DNA of 64,000 nt from NCBI RefSeq assembly GCF_009937975.1, contig NZ_AP018441.1, forward strand, positions 372,001 to 436,000, read 5' to 3'. This DNA is from Undibacterium sp. YM2 (lineage in GTDB: Bacteria > Pseudomonadota > Gammaproteobacteria > Burkholderiales > Burkholderiaceae_D). Positions 42,823 through 51,837 of this stretch are shown piece by piece. The notes under the pieces were generated by a model. That model was given only the letters and a program-made list of their open reading frames with translations, was not told the DNA's origin and did no database searches. The translations under genes were made by a program, and so were the position numbers. Every line of letters starts with the position of its first letter. Within the stretch, counting starts at the first letter, position 1.

Positions 42823-43806
42823 TCACACTCCCCACAAGCGGCGTGCTTCTTCCGCAATCACATCTGGATATTCTTCCTGAAAAAATAGCTTCCCTTCTGG
42901 TATCACGCGTATGCCGCGTGATTGTGGAAATAACCGGTCAAGATAATTTGCATCAGCCATGGAAAACAGGGTGTCGCTGCCGCCCCATACTATCCTGACG
43001 GGAATGTTGCTGCGCTTGAGTGTTGCTTCTATGCCCGCCAAGGGGTTGGGTTCCAGTGCCAAGTGAAAGTCGTGGTATTGCTGACGGCGCAGTGCTGAGC
43101 TGACCAGCGGCGTGACGTAACAGGCGATATTGTCGGCAGTCAGTATTGCCGGGTTGTGGAAGACGGCAGCACCAAAGGTGGCGCGTGCCAGAGCGTTGTC
43201 GCTCAGCCATTTGGCGGTTTCGTCAGCCAGGGTGCCAGCGCGAGCCATCTTGATGGCTGGCTGCACGCCTGCTGGTGGGCTGTCTGGCTCTACATCGCAG
43301 TTTGTCAGCAACATGCTGCGCACGCGTTCTGGATAGCGTGCGGCAAACAGTTGTGCCACTGCGCCACCACTGTCGCTGGCGATGATATCGACCGCTACTA
43401 TCTTTAAGTGATTGAGCAGGCTGATCAACATGTCCAGCTGTGCATCAGCCGTCAGTGATTGCTGTGCTGGAACCTGGGTATAACCCAGGCCCATGAAGTC
43501 GGGCGCGATGCAGCGGCGGTAAGGTGAGAGCAGGTCTATCGCACCACGCCACTGGAAACCATTCAGTGGAGCGCCGTGCAAGAACAGGGCGGCGTCACCC
43601 CGACCTCGTTCGACATAAGCGATTTTACCGAATGGCAGGTTGGCAAAACGACGCATGGCGTGAAATGCTGCGGCATCTGTCGCTGGCTGCTGTATATCTG
43701 GTTCTTTGGATAGTGCCTGGGCTGGCATCAGCATTGTGGCGCTGAGGTTGCCAACGATGGTAACGATGACTGCGGGGCTGAGTTGCAAGAAAAGCCGTCT
43801 CTTCAT
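42823..43806 (-). CDS. exported alpha/beta hydrolase with Asp nucleophile elbow
   Basis: This 327-residue protein has an N-terminal signal (MKRRLFLQLSPAVIV, ending QALS; twin Arg possible). The core has LFLHGAPLNGFQWRGAIDLL with oxyanion text, APDFMGLGYT, the elbow ASDSGGAVA and a late RVIPEGKLFFQEE. The elbow has Asp where lipases have Ser, as in haloalkane dehalogenases and epoxide hydrolases (HDWGG type), but the Trp is Ser here. GGAG before 43806 selects this start over the longer frame. The substrate is unknown. It is divergent from the AraC regulator. Confidence 0.82.
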   Translation of the reverse strand: MKRRLFLQLSPAVIVTIVGNLSATMLMPAQALSKEPDIQQPATDAAAFHAMRRFANLPFGKIAYVERGRGDAALFLHGAPLNGFQWRGAIDLLSPYRRCIAPDFMGLGYTQVPAQQSLTADAQLDMLISLLNHLKIVAVDIIASDSGGAVAQLFAARYPERVRSMLLTNCDVEPDSPPAGVQPAIKMARAGTLADETAKWLSDNALARATFGAAVFHNPAILTADNIACYVTPLVSSALRRQQYHDFHLALEPNPLAGIEATLKRSNIPVRIVWGGSDTLFSMADANYLDRLFPQSRGIRVIPEGKLFFQEEYPDVIAEEARRLWGV

Positions 43807-43964
43807 TTTTATCTCCAGATGGGATTTATTCGTGAACCGTAACAATGAAGACGATGCTAGCAACATCATGTTGAAATGGCGCGCACAGACAGCCGGCCAT
43901 GAGCACAGACGGATGATTTGCGCTACATTAATACTTCTTCAGGTATGCATACTTTGAGGGCGCG

Positions 43965-44846
43965 ATGACCAGACCTGCATGCTATCCCCATCCATCTGCT
44001 GCGCTGCTGGGCAGTGCTGGCAGCCATGATTTGCCGCTGCTTGATGTGCTGACCTCACCTGTACCACCTGGCCTGTTCAATTCCCCTGTCGATGCACGTC
44101 ATGTACTCTGCCTGCATCTTGGTGACCCTGTGCCTGTGTCTTACCGCGCCGGTAATTATGAACGCCAGGGCGTGCGCCTGCATGGGCAGTTCTGTGTCGT
44201 ACCTGGCGGCTCCAGTACGCGCTGGACACTGACCCAGCCCGCCACATCTTTGTTGTTGCGCCTGTCACCACAAATCCTGAACGACACTGCTGAGTCCATG
44301 AACCTGGGCACGCAGAATACCCAGCTTGCGCCAGCCATACACATACGTGACCCACAAATAGAATGCATAGGCTGGATGATGCAGGCTGAGGATCGCGACG
44401 CTTATCCAGGCGGGCGTATTTTTGCCGACAGCCTGGCAGTCGCCCTGGCGGCCCGCCTGTTTGCCGTGCAGTCTCGCAAGCCAGCGACAGACCCGGCAAC
44501 CGGTCCCGGCTTGCCAGCCTGGCGGCTGCGTCATGTCATTGATTATGTAGAGGCACATCTGGATAGTGACCTCACCCTGGCCGAACTCGCTGCCGTGGCC
44601 GGGTTCAGCCTGTCGCACTTTAAGACCTTGTTCAGACAAGCGATGGGCATGCCGGTACACTGCTATGTCATGGAACGACGCCTCAATCGTGCACGCCAGC
44701 TCATGATGGAAGGCAAGCGGAGCATGACAGACATCGCGCTGGAAACCGGCTTCGCGCACTCCAGCCACCTGGCCCGCAGCATGCGCCGTGTGCTGGGTTT
44801 GAGTCTGGCGCAAATTCGGGGAATGACGGATCATCGAACGCGATAA
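43965..44846 (+). CDS. AraC-family transcriptional regulator
   Basis: This 293-residue protein has a C-terminal double helix-turn-helix: LTLAELAAVAGFSLSHFKTLFRQAMG followed by SMTDIALETGFAHSSHLARSMRRVLGLS. The N-terminal ligand part is a cupin-like region of unknown specificity. It is divergent from the alpha/beta hydrolase gene at 42823, with ~160 bases between, and is the likely regulator of it. Confidence 0.9.
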   Translation: MTRPACYPHPSAALLGSAGSHDLPLLDVLTSPVPPGLFNSPVDARHVLCLHLGDPVPVSYRAGNYERQGVRLHGQFCVVPGGSSTRWTLTQPATSLLLRLSPQILNDTAESMNLGTQNTQLAPAIHIRDPQIECIGWMMQAEDRDAYPGGRIFADSLAVALAARLFAVQSRKPATDPATGPGLPAWRLRHVIDYVEAHLDSDLTLAELAAVAGFSLSHFKTLFRQAMGMPVHCYVMERRLNRARQLMMEGKRSMTDIALETGFAHSSHLARSMRRVLGLSLAQIRGMTDHRTR

Positions 44847-44913
44847 AATAAGCGGGGTTCTGAGTGATCAATCTTGAATCAGTTGATGCGGTATATGTGA
44901 AAGGGAGTGTCCG

Positions 44914-45255
44914 ATGAAGTCTCTGTTTGCGGTTTTGCTGTTTCTGGTTTCACTGAATGGGTTTGCAGAAGAACCGCCAGCTCTTGTCAAAAAACTGGTC
45001 GAAGGATCTCCCTGGGTGTTTACGACAAAATACGAGAACACGGTGATACAGTTCAGGCTGACTGCTGAAGGTGAGTTTCAAAAACTGGGGCAAGACGGGG
45101 ATTGGAAAAAAGTAGCTTTGTCTCAGGATGGAAATATCAACTGGCAAACGCTCAAGGGACATGAGATAAGTATCAGGCTCAACGAAGCCGGGGAACCGGT
45201 CGCAGCGCATTCCAAACATGCCTCGACTTTTAAATCACAGACTAAAAATCCCTAG
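44914..45255 (+). CDS. small exported protein of unknown function
   Basis: This 113-residue protein has a clear signal peptide (MKSLFAVLLFLVSLNGFA) and a predicted single beta-rich domain, with 'WVFTTKYENTVIQFRLTAEGEF' and 'NINWQTLKGHEISIRLNE' repeating a strand–turn–strand pattern. AAGGGAGT is a good ribosome site. I do not recognise the family. It is 67 bases after the AraC gene and may be co-transcribed. Confidence 0.7.
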   Translation: MKSLFAVLLFLVSLNGFAEEPPALVKKLVEGSPWVFTTKYENTVIQFRLTAEGEFQKLGQDGDWKKVALSQDGNINWQTLKGHEISIRLNEAGEPVAAHSKHASTFKSQTKNP

Positions 45256-45338
45256 AAGTTATTTTTGCTTGCCTGTTCGTTTGGGAGACAACTATCTTTT
45301 ACTTTGAGAGAGTAAGAGAAGATGCAGGTGTGGGAGCT

Positions 45339-45375
45339 TGACTGGTTCGAGAAATTTATTTTGTCGAACCAGTCA
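45339..45375. repeat. 12-bp perfect inverted repeat, possible terminator
   Basis: Arms TGACTGGTTCGA (45339-45350) and TCGAACCAGTCA (45364-45375) have a 13-base loop. It lies between the small exported protein and lipA, which are convergent. No T run follows on the plus strand, so termination would need a different mechanism. Confidence 0.55.
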
Positions 45376-45419
45376 ATTCGTCAGATTTACTCATCCTTTG
45401 GCAAGGATGGAATTTTATT

Positions 45420-46388
45420 TCAACCTATCCCATGCGCCTGTTGATCTGCATGGTAGCTTGAACGCACCATTGCGCCTACGGCGGCATGGGCGAAGCCCAT
45501 TTTGTAGGCTTCTTCTTCGTACATCTTGAACACATCCGGGTGGACATAGCGGCGTACTGGCAAGTGGTGGCCGCTTGGTGCCAGGTACTGGCCTATGGTC
45601 AGCATATCGACATTATGGGCGCGCATGTCGCGCATGACTTGCAGGACTTCTTCATCGGTTTCACCGAGGCCAACCATGATGCCGGATTTGGTTGGGGTGT
45701 TCGGGTGTTGTTCCTTGAAGCGTTTCAGCAGGTTCAGGGAATATTCATAATCAGAACCCGGGCGCGCTTCCTTGTACAAACGTGGCGCGGTTTCGAGGTT
45801 GTGGTTCATGACATCTGGTGGTGCCATGTTCAAGATTTCCAGCGCGCGGTCCATGCGGCCACGGAAATCCGGTGTCAGGATTTCTATGCGCGTCATCGGC
45901 GACAATTCGCGTACGCGGGTAATGCATTCGGCAAAGTGGGCGGCACCGCCATCGCGCAAATCATCGCGATCTACTGAAGTGATGACGACATAGCTGAGCT
46001 TCAAGGCAGCGATGGTTTTTGCCAGGTTGGCTGGTTCATCGACATCAAGCGGATCAGGGCGGCCATGGCCGACGTCGCAGAAGGGGCAACGGCGGGTGCA
46101 TTTGTCACCCATGATCATGAAGGTGGCCGTGCCTTTGCCAAAGCATTCGCCTATGTTGGGACAGGAGGCTTCTTCGCAGACTGTCACCAGTTTGTTGGCG
46201 CGCAGGATATCCTTGATTTCATAGAAGCGGGTGGTCGGTGAACCGGCCTTGACGCGTATCCAGTCTGGCTTGGGCAATCTTTCCATCGGCACGATCTTGA
46301 TAGGGATGCGTGCAGTCTTGTTTGCCCCTTTTTGTTTCTCGGTGGGATCGTAAGCGGCGGTGGCGACGGGTGTGTTTTCGGTTGTCAT
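45420..46388 (-). CDS. lipA: lipoyl synthase
   Basis: This 322-residue radical SAM enzyme inserts two sulfurs into octanoyl groups on E2/GcvH. The auxiliary cluster motif is [12 protein letters not shown] (CX4CX5C), the SAM cluster is CTRRCPFC (CX3CX2C), and the C-terminal RSSYHAD supplies the Ser ligand. The N-terminal 40 residues are variable. The gene starts 22 bases after the lipB stop, so lipB–lipA form one unit. Confidence 0.97.
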   Translation of the reverse strand: MTTENTPVATAAYDPTEKQKGANKTARIPIKIVPMERLPKPDWIRVKAGSPTTRFYEIKDILRANKLVTVCEEASCPNIGECFGKGTATFMIMGDKCTRRCPFCDVGHGRPDPLDVDEPANLAKTIAALKLSYVVITSVDRDDLRDGGAAHFAECITRVRELSPMTRIEILTPDFRGRMDRALEILNMAPPDVMNHNLETAPRLYKEARPGSDYEYSLNLLKRFKEQHPNTPTKSGIMVGLGETDEEVLQVMRDMRAHNVDMLTIGQYLAPSGHHLPVRRYVHPDVFKMYEEEAYKMGFAHAAVGAMVRSSYHADQQAHGIG

Positions 46389-46410
46389 GGTATGAAGCGA
46401 TGTCGAAAAA

Positions 46411-47076
46411 TCAGGGGGCAGTCAAAAGATCTTGCAAATTCTGTGCGAGTGCATTCTGGACTTGGCTTAGCGGCACGGTCACGCCCAGGGTTTTCATGTC
46501 CACCGTGGCAAGGCCAGCATAGCCGCAGGGGTTAATCCAGGAAAACGGTGTCAAATCCATATTTACATTCAGTGATACGCCATGATAGGTGCAGCCGTTG
46601 CCGCGCACTTTCAAGCCCAGGGCGGCGACCTTGGCGCCTTGCCATTGGCCGTCGCTGACATAGATGCCAGGCGCGCCTTCCTTGCGTTCACCAGCGAGAT
46701 TATACGCTGCCAGGGTGTTGATGACTGCCTGTTCTATCTTGTTGACGAATTCGCGGGCGAATAATCTTGCCTTGGGATGGCTGCGGCGCAAGTCTATTAG
46801 CAGGTAGATCACAACCTGGCCAGGGCCGTGGTAGGTGACTTCACCGCCACGGTCGGTCTGTACTACCGGGATGTCATGGGCAGCCAGCACATGTGACTGG
46901 TCAGCGCCCAGGCCCAGGGTATACACGGGCGGGTGTTCGACGATCCAGAATTCATTTTGCGTATGCTCATCGCGCGCATCAGTAAACGCGCGCATGGCGT
47001 CGAAAGTGAGCTGATAGGGCTCAATGCCGCGGTGGATGATGCGGGGTGTGACGTTGGGGGCGAGGGCAGCTTGCAT
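46411..47076 (-). CDS. lipB: octanoyl-[ACP]:protein N-octanoyltransferase
   Basis: This 221-residue protein transfers the octanoyl group from ACP to lipoate-dependent proteins. Landmarks are [31 protein letters not shown] and [23 protein letters not shown], which carries the catalytic Lys and the nearby conserved stretch; the catalytic Cys is in PCGYAG. It is first in lipB–lipA. In related genomes ybeD lies directly upstream; here about 3.3 kb of other genes intervene. Confidence 0.95.
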   Translation of the reverse strand: MQAALAPNVTPRIIHRGIEPYQLTFDAMRAFTDARDEHTQNEFWIVEHPPVYTLGLGADQSHVLAAHDIPVVQTDRGGEVTYHGPGQVVIYLLIDLRRSHPKARLFAREFVNKIEQAVINTLAAYNLAGERKEGAPGIYVSDGQWQGAKVAALGLKVRGNGCTYHGVSLNVNMDLTPFSWINPCGYAGLATVDMKTLGVTVPLSQVQNALAQNLQDLLTAP

Positions 47077-47190
47077 AGGCTGCTAGTGTAACATTTTGTG
47101 GGGGCGAGGTCTTTGCTTGTGTAAATGCCATGTTAGAGAGATAAGTGATAAGTTTATGGTGGGGGGAGGGGATTGAGGTTGGGACATAAC

Positions 47191-47307
47191 GTAGGTTGGG
47201 CCAGGCCTCGCTAGGCTACGCTTCACCAGCCCAACACTCGGCCTATAAATGACGTATTCGTTTATTAAAGGCCCAGTGTTGGGCTGATAACCCGTAGCCC
47301 AACCTAC
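47191..47307. repeat. MITE/REP-like inverted-repeat element, copy 1
   Basis: This 117-bp element has terminal inverted repeats GTAGGTTGGGC and GCCCAACCTAC and an inner pair CAGCCCAACACT / AGTGTTGGGCTG. The middle is AT-richer (ATGACGTATTCG...). It is the same layout as copy 2 at 52520, with about 16 extra bases in the left arm. No coding capacity. It lies between lipB and the PhzF gene, at one edge of an inserted block. Confidence 0.85.
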
Positions 47308-47328
47308 AAGAAATGACGACCTCGCTTA

Positions 47329-48228
47329 TCAAATCCTGACTGCCATGGTCTTCTCGACCCTTGCTCTGCCACCCACCATGAGGCTGGGTATCTGGCCTTG
47401 TTGTATGTCAAGCTCCACCTTGATCAGGCTGGGAGAGGCGGGTTCCATGAGTACGCCTTGTTCTATTTGCAAGGTCGGGCCTTGGATGTTGTATTGGCTG
47501 TAGAGCAGGCATGCCAGTGGCCCGGCGGCGGTGCCGGTGGCGGCTTCTTCGCCTATGCCATAACGCGGGGCAAACATGCGGGTGCTGGCGGCGTGGCTGC
47601 TGTCTTGTACGTCAAGCGTAAAGGGATAGAAGCCGACCAGATCCAGCTCTTCGCTGATGTTGCCGATTTCTTCATGATCGGGCTGGATATTGGCCAAGCA
47701 TTCGCGGCCTATGATGGGGATGGCAAGGAATGCATTGCCGGTATTGACGATGGTAGGCAGGCGTTCACGCAGCAAGTCATGTTCGGTCAGGCCCATGCTT
47801 TGCAAGATGCGTTCATACAGGCTGGCAAAGCCATCACTGTCATCGGCAGAAATGCTTTGGTAGCGCGGCGTGCTTTGCTGCATGAAGGCCAGCTCACCCT
47901 TGATGAGAATGTCGCGGTTACCATCTATGGTTTGCTTGCTGCACAGGCCTTCGCTGACTTTACCGAGTTCACGCAAGAGTGAAAACGTAGCAACCGTGGC
48001 ATGGCCACAATGGGCAATCTGGCGGTTTGGGGTGAAGAATTCCAGCTTGTAGGTGGCGCAGTCCGAGTTTGAGACAAAGGCAGTTTCTGACAAGCCTACG
48101 GCGCGGGCGATCTGTAGTTTTTGTTCTGTCGTGTAGCTATCGGCATTTAATACTACTCCAGCCGGGTTACCACCTTCATTTTCCTGGGTAAATGCGTGAA
48201 CGATATGTACTTCTATCGGCTTGCCCAT
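47329..48228 (-). CDS. PhzF-family isomerase/epimerase
   Basis: This 299-residue protein has duplicated PhzF-fold halves: 'VHAFTQENEGGNPAGVVLNAD' with the conserved catalytic-Glu region in GLSETAFV, RQIAHCGHATVA in the first half and the partner GIGEEAATGTAAGPLAC in the second. Chemistry is probably acid-base isomerisation of a small metabolite; phenazine synthesis is not implied. The frame allows Met at 48234 or 48228; AGGA is at correct distance only for 48228. Confidence 0.88.
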   Translation of the reverse strand: MGKPIEVHIVHAFTQENEGGNPAGVVLNADSYTTEQKLQIARAVGLSETAFVSNSDCATYKLEFFTPNRQIAHCGHATVATFSLLRELGKVSEGLCSKQTIDGNRDILIKGELAFMQQSTPRYQSISADDSDGFASLYERILQSMGLTEHDLLRERLPTIVNTGNAFLAIPIIGRECLANIQPDHEEIGNISEELDLVGFYPFTLDVQDSSHAASTRMFAPRYGIGEEAATGTAAGPLACLLYSQYNIQGPTLQIEQGVLMEPASPSLIKVELDIQQGQIPSLMVGGRARVEKTMAVRI

Positions 48229-48304
48229 GTCCATTCCTGAATTTATTGGAATGGACATTATAGGTGGCTAAGTCATGGATATGCCAGCCGGATTTCTAGA
48301 GCAC

Positions 48305-48859
48305 TTATTTGGTATGCGCAGCAATGACGTCAGAGGTATTTTTGACGACGCAAAATTCATTGTGCAGGCTGGCGAGGTGGATGCGGTGGATTTCTTCTGC
48401 TGGTATCAGCTCACCATTGACACCAGGGCGGTCAAAGGTGGCGCAGGCATCGGCCACGAGCTCTACGCTAAAGCCGAGGTTGCCCGCCATGCGGGTGGTG
48501 GTTGATACGCAGTGGTCTGTGGTCAGGCCAGCAATAACAAGTTGCTTGATGCCCTTGGCTTGCAACCATGCTTCGAGCTCAGTGCCAATGAAGCCGCTGT
48601 TCACTTTCTTGGTGAAGATGGTTTCACCTGGCAACGGGTGTGCCAGGGCTTTGAATTCAAAGCCCTCTTGTCCGGCACGCAGGGGAGAATCTGGCTCTTG
48701 CGACTGATGCCGTACATGGATCACAGGCTGTTCTTGCTCACGCCAGTGTTGCAGCAGGGCAGCCATATATTGCTCGGCCGCCGGATTATTGCGCTGTCCC
48801 CACTTGGGATGATCAAAGCCTTGCTGTACGTCAATCAGGATTAGTGCAGTCTGTGCCAT
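48305..48859 (-). CDS. cysteine hydrolase of the isochorismatase-like family
   Basis: This 184-residue protein has the full triad: Asp in LILIDVQQGFD, Lys in ETIFTKKVNSGF, and Cys in GLTTDHCVSTTTRMA. The cis-peptide region precedes GLTTDHC. Family members hydrolyse nicotinamide, carbamoylated amines or isochorismate; the exact substrate is not evident. It lies between a PhzF gene and a DUF2917 gene on the same strand. Confidence 0.9.
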   Translation of the reverse strand: MAQTALILIDVQQGFDHPKWGQRNNPAAEQYMAALLQHWREQEQPVIHVRHQSQEPDSPLRAGQEGFEFKALAHPLPGETIFTKKVNSGFIGTELEAWLQAKGIKQLVIAGLTTDHCVSTTTRMAGNLGFSVELVADACATFDRPGVNGELIPAEEIHRIHLASLHNEFCVVKNTSDVIAAHTK

Positions 48860-48885
48860 ATTCGCCCCGGTGCTGCTTTTAGTGT

Positions 48886-49203
48886 TCAGGCAAATGCCTG
48901 GCTCAATTTACGTGTCAGTTTTTGCAGGTAGCTGGTGCCAGCCATGGTTTTTACATTGATCACGCTGGATACGGCAGACAATTCGATAACACTGGCTTGA
49001 TTCTCAGCTTCGATCACGACGAATTGATTGGCTGGTATGACCATGGATTCGCCAGTGCTGAGCCAGTAATCATCCACCTGGCCAGCAACTGTCAACCAGA
49101 CGCGGCCGCATGCCACTTCAATTTTACGGGCATGTTCGGCTGTGCCAGACAATGTGCCACCAGCGGCGATCATGTATGATGGGTTTGCGAAATTATTTGT
49201 CAT
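48886..49203 (-). CDS. DUF2917 small protein
   Basis: This 105-residue soluble cupin-like protein has 'ARKIEVACGRVWLTVAGQVDDYWLSTGESMVIPANQFVVIEAE' (seen as CGRVWLTVAGQVDDYWL and GESMVIPANQFVVIEAE), the core of the betaproteobacterial DUF2917 family. Function is unknown. AGGAGTAAGGAA lies directly before the ATG. It is divergent from a LysR regulator, as is usual for DUF2917 genes, suggesting control by it. Confidence 0.82.
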   Translation of the reverse strand: MTNNFANPSYMIAAGGTLSGTAEHARKIEVACGRVWLTVAGQVDDYWLSTGESMVIPANQFVVIEAENQASVIELSAVSSVINVKTMAGTSYLQKLTRKLSQAFA

Positions 49204-49429
49204 TTCCTTACTCCTGTTTTTTTACTGCTAAAGTGGCAATGCATTCTGCTGTATAGAGAGTGATATTCACTTTGTTGCACTGCGATGAAAGCATTGTAGT
49301 CTTGCATCACAAGAAAATAAAACGAGTAATTTTTGAATGCCTTGCTAAAATAATTCACAATAAGATCGTAATAAGCTTATAACAAATTCACACTCAGCTT
49401 TCCCTCAGCTTACCTTCAGTTTATATAAT

Positions 49430-50347
49430 ATGGATTTCCGAAGACTCCCTAATCTCGCTGCCCTGCGTGCCTTTGAAGCGGCGGCGCGCCATCAGAATTT
49501 TTCCAAGGCTGCGCAAGAAATCCACCTGACCCATGGGGCGATCAGCCATCAGGTAAGGGCATTGGAAGAAGAGCTGGGCGTACCCCTGTTCATTCGCCAT
49601 GGTAAGCGCATCAGCATCACGCCTGATGGCGAGCAATTTGCTGCGACCATCCGAAAAGCACTGATGGACCTGGGTGATGCTGCTGATTTGCTCAAGAAAC
49701 GCAACAAGCAAAAGCGTCTGGGCATTACCTCGCTGCCATCGTTTGCGGCGCGCTGGCTGTCACCGCGCCTCGGGCGCTTTATCGAACATCACCCTGATCT
49801 GGAAGTCAGCCTGCAGTCGAGTAGTCACCTGGCTGATTACAATATGGAGTCGATAGATGTGGGCATACGCTTTGGCCTCGGTAATTACCCGGGCATGATC
49901 AGTGAATTATTGATGGGGGATTATTATTACCCTGTTGCCAGCCCGTATTATCATGGCGGGCAGTTGCCACAAACACCAGCTGAACTGGCCAGCATGCAAT
50001 TATTGCGTTGTGATGGTGAACCCTGGGAGCCGTGGTTTCGCGCTGCCGGACTGGATAATGCTGAGCCGACTGGTGGTCTGGTATTCCAGGACTCATCCAT
50101 GCTGGCACGTGCCGCAGTAGATGGCCAGGGTATCGCTCTTGGCAGGCATATTATTGTGCAGCCGGATATCAAGGCGGGCTTATTGCAGCGCCTGTTCAAT
50201 ATCGATATCCCTTGTGAAGTTGCTTATTACCTGGTCTATCCACCAGAGGCACTGGCCAAACCACAGGTCAAGGCATTCAGGGAATGGTTGCTGGCAGAAG
50301 TCGCTGAAGAGAAAAAGCAAATGGACATGTCAGGGGCTCTGACATAA
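49430..50347 (+). CDS. LysR-family regulator, GcvA-like
   Basis: This 305-residue protein has an N-terminal HTH beginning RRLPNLAALRAFEAAARHQNFSKAAQEIHLTHGAISHQVRALEEELG, shown here in parts (LRAFEAAARHQNFS and THGAISHQVRALEE). It has 'LFIRHGKRISITPDGEQ' and a C-terminal effector domain with GIALGRHII. The GcvA-type N-terminus is clear, but the gcv genes are not nearby. It is divergent from the DUF2917 gene. Confidence 0.92.
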   Translation: MDFRRLPNLAALRAFEAAARHQNFSKAAQEIHLTHGAISHQVRALEEELGVPLFIRHGKRISITPDGEQFAATIRKALMDLGDAADLLKKRNKQKRLGITSLPSFAARWLSPRLGRFIEHHPDLEVSLQSSSHLADYNMESIDVGIRFGLGNYPGMISELLMGDYYYPVASPYYHGGQLPQTPAELASMQLLRCDGEPWEPWFRAAGLDNAEPTGGLVFQDSSMLARAAVDGQGIALGRHIIVQPDIKAGLLQRLFNIDIPCEVAYYLVYPPEALAKPQVKAFREWLLAEVAEEKKQMDMSGALT

Positions 50348-50388
50348 GAGGTGTGCCTGACTGGCTGTGACCAGTCAGGCAAGATTGC

Positions 50389-50601
50389 TTACAGCACGAA
50401 TTTCACCATAGGGTGAGACGACAGCGCGCGGTACAGATTATCCAGTTGCTCGCGGCTGGTGGCAAATACTGTCACCGTCACCGAGATGTAGGCACCTTTG
50501 CTGGATGGGCGCATCTCTACCTTGCCTGCATGAAAGGTCGGGTCAAACGAAGTCACGACTTCCACCATGGTCTGGGTGAAATCATCATGCATAGGTCCCA
50601 T
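50389..50601 (-). CDS. ybeD: YbeD/DUF493 family protein, 5' end disturbed
   Basis: The conserved core MGPMHDDFTQTMVEVV ... RPSSKGAYISVTVTVFATSREQLDNLYRAL matches YbeD (87 residues in E. coli). The family's N-terminal part is also present upstream in the same frame (ESLIEYPSEFPIKV, 50602-50643), but that frame has no ATG before it. The nearest ATG, at 50669, is in another frame and would join the gene only if the six-base G run (plus strand, 50648-50653) had one more base. So the real start is either a non-ATG codon further upstream or there is a frameshift. Coordinates given cover the ATG-started core only. In related genomes ybeD sits between dat and lipB. Confidence 0.75.
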   Translation of the reverse strand: MGPMHDDFTQTMVEVVTSFDPTFHAGKVEMRPSSKGAYISVTVTVFATSREQLDNLYRALSSHPMVKFVL

Positions 50602-50774
50602 GACCTTGATGGGAAACTCACTAGGATATTCAATCAGACTTTCTTCGGGGGGATGGGTCTCATTTCCATAATGTTTCCAAATCTCAAAATAACTTAATGT
50701 CAGTATATGGGGTCTTGCTATTAAATTCCAATAGCATCGCTCGCTGCCCGCATGTCAACATGCCAGCTTTTGCT

Positions 50775-51734
50775 TCAGGCATGAAAGGCTGCAAGCGATG
50801 CGAAAGGCACATGCAAAGACTCGGTCTGTGCCAGTTCTTCCAGCAAAAAATCCACGGTCGCCTTGACGCGGGGCGCGATCAGGGCGCGGTGTGGATATTG
50901 CAATACCATCTGTCTATTGCCTGCTTCATGAAAAGTGCCGAGCACAATCTTGAGCTTGTTGTCGCGCAAATAACGCCATGAATGATGCACTGCCACCTGG
51001 GCAATGCCCAGACCCATGATAGCCGCCTGCACGGCAGATTCTGGCGCTGACACCGTCAGGTCAGGTTCACGCGGGTAAGGGCGATTTATCTCACCCTGCC
51101 TGAGCTTGAGGTTCCAGGTCGTCATTTTGCCATTCAAAAAACGCACGGCGATTTGCTTGTGATGATCCAGATCACTGATCTGTTGCGGCACGCCATATTG
51201 CTCAAGGTAAGAGGGCGCAGCCGCCAGTACGGTGTACAGAGGGCAGACTGCGCGCGAAATGATGCTGGAATCTTCTATCATGCCACCGCGCAAGGCCAGG
51301 TCATAACCGTCACGCACCAGGTCTATGCGATGGTCATCAAAGTCTATCGCCAGCCGCAAGCCGGGGTGGCGCAGCCGCAGTTTGGGTAACAATGGCAGCA
51401 GGTAATGCTGACCAAAGGCATTGCCTGTCGATATCCTGACTTGGCCAACCACTTCTGCATGCTGGCGGCTGACACTCTCTACTGCATGGTCAAGTGCATC
51501 TATCGCTGCGCGCGCGTTTCCCAAAAAAGTCTGGCCTTCGCTGGTCAATTGCAAAGAGCGAGTGCTGCGGTTCATGAGGCGCACGCCCAGGGTTTGCTCC
51601 AGGCCCGCCACATTTTTGCTGACCGCTGCTGCCGAAATATGCAGTGCCTTGGCCGCAGCCGCAAAACTGCCCCGGTCTGCCGCCTGTATGAAAGACAGTA
51701 TGGCGGGAATACGTTGAGAGGCATCGAGCTTCAT
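50775..51734 (-). CDS. LysR-family regulator
   Basis: This 319-residue protein has the HTH FIQAADRGSFAAAAKALHISAAAVSKNVAGLEQTLGVRLMNRSTRS in order (seen as SFAAAAKALHISAAAVS and RLMNRSTRSLQLT). A type-2 periplasmic-binding-like effector domain follows. It is divergent from the NAD(P)-binding oxidoreductase at 51838, with a 103-base gap, so it is the probable regulator of that gene; CrgA-type regulators commonly do this. Confidence 0.92.
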   Translation of the reverse strand: MKLDASQRIPAILSFIQAADRGSFAAAAKALHISAAAVSKNVAGLEQTLGVRLMNRSTRSLQLTSEGQTFLGNARAAIDALDHAVESVSRQHAEVVGQVRISTGNAFGQHYLLPLLPKLRLRHPGLRLAIDFDDHRIDLVRDGYDLALRGGMIEDSSIISRAVCPLYTVLAAAPSYLEQYGVPQQISDLDHHKQIAVRFLNGKMTTWNLKLRQGEINRPYPREPDLTVSAPESAVQAAIMGLGIAQVAVHHSWRYLRDNKLKIVLGTFHEAGNRQMVLQYPHRALIAPRVKATVDFLLEELAQTESLHVPFASLAAFHA

Positions 51735-51837
51735 ATTCGTAACCTGAAGTTGTGAGTGAAAATAAGAATAGCTGGCTTATCAATATTAATCAATGAGATC
51801 ACAATCACTTCCGTCAACACATACATGGGAGTAAAAA

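Noticed and set aside
47191..47307. Reading the inverted-repeat elements as ordinary rho-independent terminators
   Set aside because: They are over 100 bases with nested repeats, occur twice with related sequence, and lack T runs.
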